64,000 nucleotides of DNA, taken from positions 177,470 to 241,469 of the forward strand of contig NZ_VLPK01000005.1 of NCBI RefSeq assembly GCF_007558865.1, in the 5' to 3' direction. The notes under the pieces are model-generated. The model searched no databases. It worked only from the letters and a program-made list of their open reading frames with translations, and was not told where the DNA came from. Source of the stretch: Mucilaginibacter corticis (GTDB lineage Bacteria > Bacteroidota > Bacteroidia > Sphingobacteriales > Sphingobacteriaceae). Below, piece by piece: positions 24,729 through 34,181 of this stretch. Every line of letters starts with the position of its first letter. Positions within the stretch are counted from its first letter, which is position 1. A program made the position numbers and the translations under genes.

Positions 24729-27305
24729 CTAAGCCAGTTTCTTTAACACGCCCGAAACCATAACTTTATTAACCGGGATATTGCCGTATGCTACGTTGAG
24801 CGACGGCACTCCGGCCTTTAATGTTACTGTTCCAAATCCGCTCGTGGTTGATAGAAAACTGGTAAAATCGCCTATTTTAGAATCAATATGTAAGTCTTTG
24901 TTTACAGCGTCATACCGTACGCCGGTTAACCCTTCTAACATGCCGTAACTTGACATGGCCCGGGCATACCAGTGGCCGCATTCATATTCGTTAAATGGGT
25001 TACGCACCTCGCCATCATAACGATCGCGGCAGGCACGTACAATATCCAGTCCCTTTTGTACCTCGCCCATCAACATCAGGTGTGATGCTACCTGGTATTC
25101 AATACCTGTCCAAACTTCGTTGCTGTAAACAAATGGCAATGATAACATCCCGCCTTTCGGCCATGAACAAAGCAGTAAACCGCCCTCGTTCCCAATGGCA
25201 TAAGTTGGCCGTTGCGGGTTGGAATGTTCGTGCAGGTTAGTTTTGAAATTGTACTGATGTACAGATTTTAAATGGCTCTTGGTTTTATCTGGATCCAACG
25301 GATTACCTAAGCCACACATCCGCGATAACCAGGCACCCATTACACCGTCTGACAAACAGCCGGTACCATATTGGTACTTCGGTCCTTCTTTTAGTAATAG
25401 ATCTGCTGCCTCTGGTGTATATTGGGTATTAAATGATTGTACCTTGGTTGGATCAGCAGCCCGCAACTCTTTCCATTCTATCTTTTGAGCGAAGTACTCA
25501 CCATTGTACAACTCACTCTCCATGTACTTTTTGCCTTTGGCATATAGCGTCTCATACTTCTGCACATCTTTCTTCAAAAACTTACCCATGGTAATGATCG
25601 AGTTCAGCGCACCTAAGTAAAAACTGGTGGCAAAACCGGTTGAGCCCCAAAATTCTATATCGTAAGTATTATGATGTGGCTCTTGTATAACGCCGTTTCC
25701 CTTCGGGTCCCAGGTTTTGATACAATAATCTAAACTGGCCTGCACTTTTGGGTAGATATTTTTAAGCCACTCGTTGTCACCGCTGATCCGCCACTCGCGG
25801 TGTACTTTCATGATGCCACCCATTTGTCCGTCGGATGCTGCATGGAAATTATGTAAAACCGGGGTGATAGGTAAATTCGACCTGAACATCTGATGGCCCT
25901 CGGCGTTTTGGCTTTCGTTAAACTCAGTATCTCTCAGGCTGCGCTCAAGCGACGGAAATAAATGCGACACAGCCTGCGCGTAATTCCATACGTGGGTACA
26001 TGATCCATGACAGCTCCCCCAGCTATCACCGCTACCTTCCCAACACCAAAACCGGCCATCATATTGCCTTAGCACCGTCGGCGATTTTAATATGGTCAGG
26101 TTTGCGGCTACCGCTTCTATAACCTCGGCGGGCAATGTGCTTTTATAAAAGGTATCTGTAAACAGTTTAGTTTTCTTTTGCAGATCGGTGTAATTAGTAT
26201 CCCAATACTTAGCTACCTCCTCTACATTTTTAAACTTGCTGCTATACCAGGGTTTATGAAATTGCAATAGCGGATCTTTATCTACCCTTTCTTTATCCGA
26301 AGGATTAACCTCCCCCATCCGTAATTTTGTATTCGGCACATACCAAGTCATCATTAAACGGATAGTTTTTTTCTCGCCCGGTTTTAGGCTGAAAGGCACA
26401 AACAATGAAGCACCGGGCGCATCACGCTCAACCGGCGGGTTAATTTTTGTTTCGCCGCTGGCGATAGTTTTCCAGGCCATTGTAAGCCCATCAAACCATC
26501 CGCCCCTAAACCAGCAATGATCTACGACAGTATCCGTATCATCGGTGTAAACAGCAAAATCACCCTGCTTTTGAGGGTCTTCACTAGTTCCATCAGCAGA
26601 AAGAATAAAGCCGTTCTTGATTGATTTAATAGCGTTTTTAGTACCCGGTTGTTCCATGAAATTGCGGCTGCTGTACGAGAAAACACATTCCTGTGCTTTA
26701 GCACCTTTATTTTCAAAATGATATTCTAACCCTGCAACAGGCAAACTTGCGTTATCTGCGTCTGTGGGGATAAAAGGGCTCCATCCTGTTATCTGTATTT
26801 GTAAAGGAATGTCTTTGTCTTGTAGCGCTACATCTCCAAAAGGAAACCTTGCGGTAAATTCGGCATTTTCAAAACGGGGCAAACCCCATGTAGCGCCGCC
26901 GGTGCCACCAAGGCCTGAGTCGTGATTACCAAATTTCTTCCAGGCAGGTACTTTAGCCTCTAAGACCTTAGCGCTGTTTTTTTCACCTTTTATGTTGATG
27001 GCAGCAAACATGGCAGGCTCATTAAAAACCTCGGGATTATTACGCACAGACAAGTGCGAGATAGCACCTGTGCCTTCCAAACAAAACATGCCCGCGCCTA
27101 TACCGCCGATAGGAAAAGCCACCCTGTTTAAATAGGAGCCGTTATATGGTGCGTTATATTTTCGTTTGGCTGTATCAATTACAGGTGCAATGCTTTCAAC
27201 CTGTTTATTGTCAGATGCTTTTAAACTCCCAATAGGTAAGAATGCTGCAGCACCGCCAACCCCTAAATTTCGGAGGAATATACGCCTGCCTGTTCCATTT
27301 TTCAT
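24729..27305 (-). CDS. GH116-family glycosidase (GBA2-like), secreted
   Basis: An 858-residue protein with a twin-arginine-like leader (GTGRRIFLRNLGVGGAAAF) so it is probably exported. The N-terminal beta-sandwich (GBA2-N type, residues about 45-360; FPIGGIGAGMFCLEGTG) is followed by an alpha/alpha-barrel (DUF608 type, about 400-855) with GSCTHVWNYAQAVSHLFPSL, HNTYDIEFWGSTGFATSFYL and LSDGVMGAWLSRM. Known GH116 activities are beta-glucosidase, beta-xylosidase and glucosylceramidase, and from memory a beta-D-arabinofuranosidase has been reported. Its co-transcription with a GH172 gene (39 bases upstream) makes a pentofuranoside plausible. Confidence 0.8.
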   Translation of the reverse strand: MKNGTGRRIFLRNLGVGGAAAFLPIGSLKASDNKQVESIAPVIDTAKRKYNAPYNGSYLNRVAFPIGGIGAGMFCLEGTGAISHLSVRNNPEVFNEPAMFAAINIKGEKNSAKVLEAKVPAWKKFGNHDSGLGGTGGATWGLPRFENAEFTARFPFGDVALQDKDIPLQIQITGWSPFIPTDADNASLPVAGLEYHFENKGAKAQECVFSYSSRNFMEQPGTKNAIKSIKNGFILSADGTSEDPQKQGDFAVYTDDTDTVVDHCWFRGGWFDGLTMAWKTIASGETKINPPVERDAPGASLFVPFSLKPGEKKTIRLMMTWYVPNTKLRMGEVNPSDKERVDKDPLLQFHKPWYSSKFKNVEEVAKYWDTNYTDLQKKTKLFTDTFYKSTLPAEVIEAVAANLTILKSPTVLRQYDGRFWCWEGSGDSWGSCHGSCTHVWNYAQAVSHLFPSLERSLRDTEFNESQNAEGHQMFRSNLPITPVLHNFHAASDGQMGGIMKVHREWRISGDNEWLKNIYPKVQASLDYCIKTWDPKGNGVIQEPHHNTYDIEFWGSTGFATSFYLGALNSIITMGKFLKKDVQKYETLYAKGKKYMESELYNGEYFAQKIEWKELRAADPTKVQSFNTQYTPEAADLLLKEGPKYQYGTGCLSDGVMGAWLSRMCGLGNPLDPDKTKSHLKSVHQYNFKTNLHEHSNPQRPTYAIGNEGGLLLCSWPKGGMLSLPFVYSNEVWTGIEYQVASHLMLMGEVQKGLDIVRACRDRYDGEVRNPFNEYECGHWYARAMSSYGMLEGLTGVRYDAVNKDLHIDSKIGDFTSFLSTTSGFGTVTLKAGVPSLNVAYGNIPVNKVMVSGVLKKLA

Positions 27306-27344
27306 AAGCTGATATCAGTTTATATTAAATGATAAAACTTAGTA

Positions 27345-28535
27345 TTAATTGATCTCCAATTCGTCTTTTGATGGCAATTTAGGATACTCGCCATGCAGAC
27401 CTGCCTGGTACCAGAAAGCAACTGATATGATATCAGAATGCTGTGCCAGGTATCTGCCGCCTGATTTCCAACCCAAATCCTGAATGGTTACTTTCAAATC
27501 TTTTTCAAACCTGATAGGGTCCTGTATATGCCACCTGTATAAGCCAAAACGCTGCCTGATCTGGTAGTGTCCGTCTCCCCTGATAACCTGCGGCAAACCA
27601 GTGTACGCGGTTGAAAATTCTGTATAATTAACATCATCAGTGCTTGTTGCTAATTTATGACGTGTATCAAAATCATATGATCCGCAGAAATAATCCTCTG
27701 TGCCTGTACCCACTATCGTAGCAAATTTAGAGTCGCCATCCATATAGAATTTGATCTCGCCTTCGCCCCACCAGCCATTGTTGTTTATATCTAAACCCAT
27801 GTAAACACCAACATACTGGCCTTTACCTTTAACACCATCCAAAATGGTATAAACCGAATTGTCTTTAGGTGTTGATTTTCTGAACTGTGCATGAAAATAG
27901 CCCTCGTTATCCGGAACTTTGGTTAGCGTATAATCAACCTGGTAGTACAAGCTCATCTCCCTGTCGTCTATGTTTTCCATTGTAATGCGGCATTTTTTAC
28001 GGAAAGGCATTTTCCAGTAACAGTTAAAAGCACTACCCGGATTTACCGTAACAGGAAGTGAATTTATAGGCGCATAAGCGTTCCAGCCCATGCCAAAGAA
28101 AGCGCCAACCGGGGCTTCTACAGACGGCGTGGTTTCATCGTCCCAATAAATGCGGAGTATAGATAAACGCCAGTTGCCTGTAGGCGTCATCCAAATATGT
28201 TGTACAGCGCCAGGGCCTTCCATTTCGGCAATGGTAATTGTTTCACCAGGCTTGATAAGGATGTATGGGTTAACTTTCCATCCCTGCCCTAATTCGCGGG
28301 CCGCGCCTGCCGCGTTGGCGACATTACGTTTTCCTTTATCTTTTTCCGGATCGGCCATTCCGCCTTTTCCTTTTTCACCTGTAAAATTCTCAGGGCTAAT
28401 GGAACGCGATTGCGCGTCTGATAGTTTTGATAAATTGCCCAGGTTCATATCAAGGCCGTTAAACTTTTCGTTTTGTTGCGCGTAACAATTAAAAACTAAC
28501 AAAACAGCAGTCAGGATAAAAAGTAACTTTTTCAT
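27345..28535 (-). CDS. GH172-family (DUF2961) glycosidase, secreted
   Basis: A 396-residue protein with a signal peptide (MKKLLFILTAVLLVFNCYA). It has the DUF2961 features SISPENFTGEKGKGGMAD, PGAVQHIWMT, EAPVGAFFGMGWN and GTGTEDYFCGSYDF. DUF2961 is now GH172, whose characterised members act on alpha-D-fructofuranosides and alpha-D-arabinofuranosides, usually as oligomers. It is first in the minus-strand operon, so the divergent 372-base region ahead of it holds the operon promoter. Together with GH116 it would release D-pentofuranose-type sugars for the oxidative genes downstream. Confidence 0.85.
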   Translation of the reverse strand: MKKLLFILTAVLLVFNCYAQQNEKFNGLDMNLGNLSKLSDAQSRSISPENFTGEKGKGGMADPEKDKGKRNVANAAGAARELGQGWKVNPYILIKPGETITIAEMEGPGAVQHIWMTPTGNWRLSILRIYWDDETTPSVEAPVGAFFGMGWNAYAPINSLPVTVNPGSAFNCYWKMPFRKKCRITMENIDDREMSLYYQVDYTLTKVPDNEGYFHAQFRKSTPKDNSVYTILDGVKGKGQYVGVYMGLDINNNGWWGEGEIKFYMDGDSKFATIVGTGTEDYFCGSYDFDTRHKLATSTDDVNYTEFSTAYTGLPQVIRGDGHYQIRQRFGLYRWHIQDPIRFEKDLKVTIQDLGWKSGGRYLAQHSDIISVAFWYQAGLHGEYPKLPSKDELEIN

Positions 28536-28907
28536 CGTTTTATTTAGGTTTACAATATTGGTTTATAATATTACTACAAAGAAAGTACAATGCATAATTA
28601 AAAACTTTCAATAAATAGCTAATTCTGATACTATATTGGCTTCATGGCTAAAATGACTGACAAAAGCGCTATAAATTGTATTATTTAGTATTCTTTATAA
28701 AGACAACATAGTACTGTTTAATCTTAGGCTGCAATGCTTAAATTGTAGCCGGTTGTGATCTATTTAGTTTTTAATGGATGTAAATTTTAAAAACAAAATT
28801 CACTAAAGTTGTATATACAAGATATATTTTTTTAATCTATATTTATCGCAGATTGTTCGATATATCCTGTCGGGCGCAACCAATTAATCCTGATAAAACC
28901 ATATTAA
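28536..28907. other. Divergent control region between GH172 and GH92 operons
   Basis: 372 AT-rich bases between divergent starts. No ORF. Several TATATAC/TATATTT runs occur near 28810-28850 (for example TATATTTA at 28838-28845), which may include promoter elements for the GH92 pair, but spacing to a -33 element is not convincing. The GTGTNCGNACAC operator of the amino-sugar region is absent here. Confidence 0.4.
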
Positions 28908-31127
28908 ATGAAAAACTTTAACACAGTTTTTATTGCTTTAATGGCATTTGGCCTTACCGCTGCTGCCCAACAAAAAAAGTCTAATTTAAGCTATGTCGAT
29001 CCGTCCATTGGCGGTGTGGGGCTTATATTAGAACCTACACGCCCTACTGTGCAATTGCCAAATCAGTTGATCAGGGTATTCCCGGTTAGGAAGGATCAGT
29101 TGGACGACCAGGTTTCTTATTTCCCGCTAACAGTAGCATCGCATCGTGTAGTATCCCTATTCAGCTTTATGCCACTTAACGGACCTGATAAAGCTGAACT
29201 TTGGGATAAAAAAGAAGTTTATAATTATGAAGTACTTACCCCCTACTATTATAAGTCTGAATTAGGCGATGTTGGTAATTTAATAGAGTTTGCTCCATCA
29301 GAAAAAAGTGGATTTTTCAAGATCGCCTTTAAAGAAAATGCCAATAACTACCTGCGATTAGGCATTTTGAATGAAGACGGGCAAATTACCATTGCCGATA
29401 AGCGCACACTTACAGGCACAGAAGTTTTCAGGGGCATGAAAGCCTATTTTTACGCAGAAACAGATGGAGATATAGCCGAAGCAGCCAGTAAGGCGTCTGC
29501 CAATAAAAAAGATATGCTGGTTAAAGCACCTAAGAATGTAAGTTTTAAATATGCTATATCTTACATCAGCATTGAGCAAGCGCGACAAAACTTGCTGAAA
29601 GAAATACCAGGCTGGGATTTTGCCAAGGTTAAGAACACCGCTTACCGTGAATGGGATAAAGTAATGTCGCAAGTAAATGTTGAGGGTGGTACACTTGCGC
29701 AGAAACGGGTATTTTACACATCGCTTTACCGCTGTTATGAGCGTATGGTTGATATTAACGAACATGGCCAATATTACAGCGGATATGATCACCAGGTACA
29801 TAAAAGCGCTCAGCCATTTTTTGTAGATAACTGGATCTGGGATACTTACATAGCCTTAGGCCCGCTGCACATGATATTGGATCCTAAAAAGGAACAGCAG
29901 AAGATAAACTCTTACATCACTATGTACCAGCAAGGCGGGTGGATGCCATCATTCGCGTTAATTTTTGGCGACTGGCCTGCTATGACAGGTAACCACGCCG
30001 CCTCCTGGATGGCCGATGCGTGGTTTAAAGGCCTTCGCAGCTTTGATTTAAAAACTGCTTATGAAGGGTTGAGAAAAAACTCATTAGATGCCACTTTACT
30101 ACCCTGGAATAATGGGCCTGCTACCGTTTTAGATTCGTTTTATAATAAACATGGCTATATGCCGGGCTTACATTATGGCGAAGCCGAGACAGTTCCGCAG
30201 GTAGAAAACGTTTGGGAGAAACGCCAGGCTGTATCAGTCACTTTAGAAAATAGTTTTAGCGACTGGAACATTGGCCGCTTAGCTGCCGAGTTGAACTTGC
30301 CTAAAGATGAAGATTTGTTTATGTCACGCTCTAAAAATTACCAGAACGTGTTTAGAAAAGACAAAGGTTTTATGTGGGCCAAGGATAAGGATGGTAACTG
30401 GATAGATAATATGGACCCGAAAAGCGCTGGCAGGGAGTTCTTTACTGAAAACAACGCGTACACCTATAATTGGGTTGTTAAGCACGATCTGAAGGGTTTA
30501 TTTAACCTGATGGGCGGAACCAAACAAGCCGAAAACAAATTGGATAACTTATTCAGAGAAGACTTGGGTACAGCGAAATTCATTTTCTGGAAAACACAAC
30601 CTGATGCTTCGGGATTAGTGGGGCAGTTTGTTATGGGTAATGAGCCCAGCTTTCATATCCCCTATCTATACAACTATATGGGTGCGCCATGGAAAACTCA
30701 AAAACGCATCCGTATGCTGCTTAACACCTGGTATACTGACAACTTGTTCGGGATCCCCGGCGATGAAGACGGCGGCGGTATGACCTCATTCGTAGTATTC
30801 TCCATGATGGGGTTTTTCCCTGTTACGCCGGGTATCCCGGTGTATAACATCGGCAGCCCAGTGTTTACAAAAGTCACCATTAACCTGCCGAATGGTAAAA
30901 AATTCACCATTAACGCGGCTAACAGCTCGTCAGATAATAAATATATTCAAAGCGCGACTTTAAATGGTTCTGAATTAAACAAACCATGGTTTACACATAC
31001 GGATCTTGTAAACGGAGCAACTATCAATTTTAAAATGGGTAACAAACCCAACCGTAATTGGGGCAGCACGATTAAAGATGCCCCGCCGTCAGATGGTAAT
31101 TCGCTTTACTTAAATAATAAATGGTAG
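28908..31127 (+). CDS. GH92-family alpha-mannosidase-like protein, copy 1
   Basis: A 739-residue secreted protein (signal MKNFNTVFIALMAFGLTAAA). The mature protein starts with YVDPSIGG, the GH92 hallmark, and has the two-domain layout: N-terminal beta-sandwich, then (alpha/alpha)6 barrel. The catalytic acid Glu is probably in TENNAYTYNW (about residue 513), the base Asp in PGDEDGGG (about 614), followed by FVVFSMMGFFPVTPG and YNIGSP. GH92 are calcium-dependent exo-alpha-mannosidases. The linkage is not predictable. It is followed one base later by a paralogue. It is divergent from GH172 and not preceded by SusC/D. Confidence 0.87.
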   Translation: MKNFNTVFIALMAFGLTAAAQQKKSNLSYVDPSIGGVGLILEPTRPTVQLPNQLIRVFPVRKDQLDDQVSYFPLTVASHRVVSLFSFMPLNGPDKAELWDKKEVYNYEVLTPYYYKSELGDVGNLIEFAPSEKSGFFKIAFKENANNYLRLGILNEDGQITIADKRTLTGTEVFRGMKAYFYAETDGDIAEAASKASANKKDMLVKAPKNVSFKYAISYISIEQARQNLLKEIPGWDFAKVKNTAYREWDKVMSQVNVEGGTLAQKRVFYTSLYRCYERMVDINEHGQYYSGYDHQVHKSAQPFFVDNWIWDTYIALGPLHMILDPKKEQQKINSYITMYQQGGWMPSFALIFGDWPAMTGNHAASWMADAWFKGLRSFDLKTAYEGLRKNSLDATLLPWNNGPATVLDSFYNKHGYMPGLHYGEAETVPQVENVWEKRQAVSVTLENSFSDWNIGRLAAELNLPKDEDLFMSRSKNYQNVFRKDKGFMWAKDKDGNWIDNMDPKSAGREFFTENNAYTYNWVVKHDLKGLFNLMGGTKQAENKLDNLFREDLGTAKFIFWKTQPDASGLVGQFVMGNEPSFHIPYLYNYMGAPWKTQKRIRMLLNTWYTDNLFGIPGDEDGGGMTSFVVFSMMGFFPVTPGIPVYNIGSPVFTKVTINLPNGKKFTINAANSSSDNKYIQSATLNGSELNKPWFTHTDLVNGATINFKMGNKPNRNWGSTIKDAPPSDGNSLYLNNKW

Positions 31128-31128
31128 G

Positions 31129-33381
31129 ATGATGAGAAATTATAAAAATTTAGCAGCGACTGCCCTTTTATTAATTGCGACTAGTGTAAGTAGCTTTGCT
31201 CAACAGAAAAAATCAACAGCATTAACACCGCTTGACTATGTCGACCCCAACATCGGTGGATCGGGTATAGTTTTGCAGCCAACCCGCCCGCTTGTTCATT
31301 TGCCAAATTCTATTCTACGGGTGTTCCCGATGAAGCAAGATCAGTTGGATGATCAGATCAGCTTTTTCCCGCTGACTGTGGTTTCGCATCGTACAGAATA
31401 TGCGTTTTCTTTTCTGCCGATAAAAGGTAAGCAAGACGATGGCTTTTGGGGTAAGAAATTTACCATAGCATCCGAAAAAACAACCCCTTACTATTACCAG
31501 GCCGAAGACGAGGATAATGGCATGGTTGTGGAATTTACCGCCAGTACAAAAAGCGGCTTTTTTAATATCGATTTTAAAGACAAAAGCAATAACTACCTGC
31601 GGATTGGCTTAAATGGTAACGCCGGGAATGTACAACAACAAAGCAAGCGGGTAATAACCGGGTTTGAAGAAATCACCGGCCTTAAAACTTATTTCTATGC
31701 CGAGGCAGACCAGGATATCAGCAGCTTAAAATATCAGAATGATGCTGATAAAAAACGTATGCTGGCAAGTTTTGACAATCAGCAGGTAAAATTCAAATAT
31801 GCCATTTCATACATCAGTATAGATCAGGCAAAGGCTAACCTGGGCATTGAAATACCTGCATGGGATTTTAACGCCGTAAAAGAAAAAGCAAAAAGCATCT
31901 GGAATAAAAAACTAAGCCAAATTGAAGTAAAGGGCGGTACAACCGCTCAAAAACGCACTTTTTATACTTCGCTTTACCGTACTTATGAAAGAATGGTCGA
32001 TATTAACGAGTACGGCCAGTACTATAGTGCCTACGATCACCAGGTGCATAAAAGCGATCAGCCGTTTTTTGTAGATAACTGGATCTGGGATATGTACATA
32101 GCCGATGAACCATTGCACACCATCTTAGATCCAAAACAGGAAGTACAAAAAATAAATTCATACATCACCATGTACAAACAGAGTGGATGGATGCCGACAT
32201 TTGCTTTAGCTACCGGAGATTGGCCGGCCATGACAGGTAACCATGCCGCATCATGGATGGCTGACGCCTGGGCAAAAGGCTTACGGTTTGATGTAAAAAC
32301 CGCGTACGAAGGCTTAAAGAAAAACTCGTTAGAAGGGACTTTACTACCATGGAGAAACGGGCCTGCAACTGCTATCGATTCATTTTATAACACACATGGC
32401 TACCTCTACTCTACCCACCCCGAAGAACGCGGCAGCAAAGACGGTGTGGACATGGATAAATGGTGGGAAGGACGTGGCAATGAAGGTGTTTCCATCACGT
32501 TAGAATGGAGTATTTGCGATTGGGCCATAGCGCAACTGGCAACACCTGCAGGTTACGCAAAGGATAAACCACTATTTCTGAAAAGAGCCGGATGGTATGC
32601 AAACGTTTATAACCAAAAAGAAGGCTTTGTTTGGCCTAAGGACAAAGAAGGTAACTGGATCTACCCGTATAACACCAAATTACTGGGGCGCGAATACGTG
32701 ACAGAAAATAACTCATACACTTATAACTGGACACCTAAACATGATCTGACAGGATTATTTGAAAAAATGGGCGGCCGCCAAAAAGCAGAAGCTAAGCTCG
32801 ATCAATTATTTAGAGAAGATTTGAGTTTACCCAAGTTCTTATTTTGGTTAAACCAACCGGATGCTTCGGGCCTGGTGGGCCAGTTTGTAATGGGTAATGA
32901 GCCAAGTTACCATATCCCTTATTTGTACAATTATATGGGCGCGCCCTGGAAAACGCAGAAACGCATCCGGATGCTGATAGATACCTGGTACCCTGATAAT
33001 GTATTTGGTATCCCCGGCGATGAAGATGGCGGCGGCACAACGGCTTTTGTAGTATTATCAATGATGGGGTTCTTTCCTGTTACACCGGGTGTGCCGGTTT
33101 ACAATATCGGCAGCCCATCGTTTAATGAAGCGACTATTAAACTATCTTCAGGTAAATCGTTTACTATTAATGCGGTAAATAACTCAAAAACAAACGTATA
33201 TATTCAAAAAGCTACGCTAAATGGTAAACCTTTAGATAAACCATGGTTCACACATTCAGAATTACTTAAAGGCGGTGTTTTAACATTGCAAATGGGGCCA
33301 CGACCAAATAAAACCTGGGGTAGCAAAATATATAATGCTCCGCCATCTGCAATTAATGTGGATCCTGAGAAATATGAGTAA
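31129..33381 (+). CDS. GH92-family alpha-mannosidase-like protein, copy 2
   Basis: A 750-residue paralogue of the gene at 28908, sharing the same features: signal peptide (MMRNYKNLAATALLLIA), YVDPNIGGSG, TENNSYTYNW and PGDEDGGG, then GFFPVTPGVPVYNIGSP. It begins one base after the stop of copy 1, so the pair is dicistronic and translationally linked. The clearest difference is around residues 425-445, where copy 2 has HPEERGSKDGVDMDKWWEG in place of a shorter stretch in copy 1; that loop is near the barrel active site in this family. Its last 29 coding bases overlap the minus-strand gene at 33353. Confidence 0.87.
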   Translation: MMRNYKNLAATALLLIATSVSSFAQQKKSTALTPLDYVDPNIGGSGIVLQPTRPLVHLPNSILRVFPMKQDQLDDQISFFPLTVVSHRTEYAFSFLPIKGKQDDGFWGKKFTIASEKTTPYYYQAEDEDNGMVVEFTASTKSGFFNIDFKDKSNNYLRIGLNGNAGNVQQQSKRVITGFEEITGLKTYFYAEADQDISSLKYQNDADKKRMLASFDNQQVKFKYAISYISIDQAKANLGIEIPAWDFNAVKEKAKSIWNKKLSQIEVKGGTTAQKRTFYTSLYRTYERMVDINEYGQYYSAYDHQVHKSDQPFFVDNWIWDMYIADEPLHTILDPKQEVQKINSYITMYKQSGWMPTFALATGDWPAMTGNHAASWMADAWAKGLRFDVKTAYEGLKKNSLEGTLLPWRNGPATAIDSFYNTHGYLYSTHPEERGSKDGVDMDKWWEGRGNEGVSITLEWSICDWAIAQLATPAGYAKDKPLFLKRAGWYANVYNQKEGFVWPKDKEGNWIYPYNTKLLGREYVTENNSYTYNWTPKHDLTGLFEKMGGRQKAEAKLDQLFREDLSLPKFLFWLNQPDASGLVGQFVMGNEPSYHIPYLYNYMGAPWKTQKRIRMLIDTWYPDNVFGIPGDEDGGGTTAFVVLSMMGFFPVTPGVPVYNIGSPSFNEATIKLSSGKSFTINAVNNSKTNVYIQKATLNGKPLDKPWFTHSELLKGGVLTLQMGPRPNKTWGSKIYNAPPSAINVDPEKYE

Positions 33382-33547
33382 TTACAACGCTTTTTTTATC
33401 CTGACCAGGCGGTAATTCCTGCGGTATTTCTGGGATTTCCTTTTCAGGTATCTCTGGTTCCTTCGGGTCGGCAGGTTGCTTTATTTCCGGACGCTCGGGT
33501 TCGAGAGGCATTTCCTCTGGTTCGTTAGGTACGGTATGTTTTTTCAT
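33353..33547 (-). CDS. Small Pro/Glu-rich protein
   Basis: A 64-residue low-complexity protein made of Pro-Glu and Pro-Glu-Ile repeats (PLEPERPEIKQP, PKEPEIPEKEIPEIPQ) without signal peptide or membrane helix. It is probably disordered. It overlaps the last 29 bases of the GH92 gene in antiparallel orientation. It is 6 bases downstream of the 96-residue gene at 33554, so the two are likely co-transcribed. Similar PE-rich small proteins occur in Sphingobacteriaceae (from memory); function unknown. Confidence 0.5.
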   Translation of the reverse strand: MKKHTVPNEPEEMPLEPERPEIKQPADPKEPEIPEKEIPEIPQELPPGQDKKSVVITHISQDPH

Positions 33548-33553
33548 AAACGA

Positions 33554-33844
33554 TTAAACTGATTTCCAGATCTTAAACACATTTTCATAACGTGCATCAG
33601 TGTCACGGATGATGATAGACAAGTGTTCATCTCGGGTTGGAAAATGCTGATCGATAACTCTGTAGATCTGCTGTAGCATATTGCCCAGCCTGAACTCAAA
33701 ATCCGTCTGGCTGATCTTGATGAGTACCTGGTTACCTAAGCCGGCAACTGTTCCCTGGTCGCCTATTTCATTTTTTAATATATGTATAACGTCTGTTGTA
33801 AATGTTTTTGCTGCAATTTCTGCAAATGCAATAATCTCGTTCAT
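33554..33844 (-). CDS. Hypothetical protein, 96 residues
   Basis: A 96-residue soluble protein that I do not recognise. It has an N-terminal helix (MNEIIAFAEIAAKTF), a strand ending in GLGNQVLIKISQ, and a helical C-terminal half with IDQHFPTRDEHLSIII. It looks like a small alpha/beta fold. It is the middle gene of a possible small-gene transcript 34028-33353. The plus-strand frame across it is a shadow (Cys-rich, unlikely composition). Confidence 0.5.
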   Translation of the reverse strand: MNEIIAFAEIAAKTFTTDVIHILKNEIGDQGTVAGLGNQVLIKISQTDFEFRLGNMLQQIYRVIDQHFPTRDEHLSIIIRDTDARYENVFKIWKSV

Positions 33845-33887
33845 TGTCTGATAAATCTTAATCGTGTGTCCTTCTTACCCCACTTAC

Positions 33888-34028
33888 TTACCGGGCCGGC
33901 TTTTCATTACCATGCTCTCGATTTTTTAATTCTGATGCCACGCTGCTTTCATCACCTGATGCTGACGCGGCCTTTTTTCGGACACGCACGGCTTTATCGT
34001 TACTGTTTTTATCCAACTTCTTTTTCAT
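33888..34028 (-). CDS. Small charged protein (46 residues)
   Basis: ORF read by eye: ATG at 34026-34028, TAA at 33888-33890, 46 residues, MKKKLDKNSNDKAVRVRKKA then an acidic and Ser-rich tail ending NEKPAR. It is lysine- and arginine-rich at the N-terminus and probably disordered. It sits 43 bases upstream of the 96-residue gene on the same strand. Coding is plausible from its position and typical stop, but short length keeps confidence low. Confidence 0.4.
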   Translation of the reverse strand: MKKKLDKNSNDKAVRVRKKAASASGDESSVASELKNREHGNEKPAR

Positions 34029-34101
34029 ACCTGCCGTTTCCATACACTACTTCTTTATTAACTATAACAACATATAAGTTTTAGTAAAGTTTCTAAAAAC
34101 A

Positions 34102-34141
34102 ATAAAAAAGCCCAACAGATCGCATAATCCATTGGGCTTTA
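34102..34141 (-). terminator. Bidirectional terminator, end of the SusCD-GH109 operon
   Basis: AAAGCCCAA (34107-34115) pairs with TTGGGCTTT (34132-34140). Read on the minus strand it is followed by TTTATTGTTTTT. It lies 40 bases after the GH109 stop and separates this operon from the small-gene group. Confidence 0.75.
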
Positions 34142-34181
34142 AATAGTTTCGTTATAATTAAAAGAGACGGTGAGTATCTTA

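Noticed and set aside
33782..34084. Plus-strand Cys-rich 100-residue ORF
   Set aside because: Composition (runs of Cys, Tyr, Phe, Leu) is typical of antisense reading of the small minus-strand genes.
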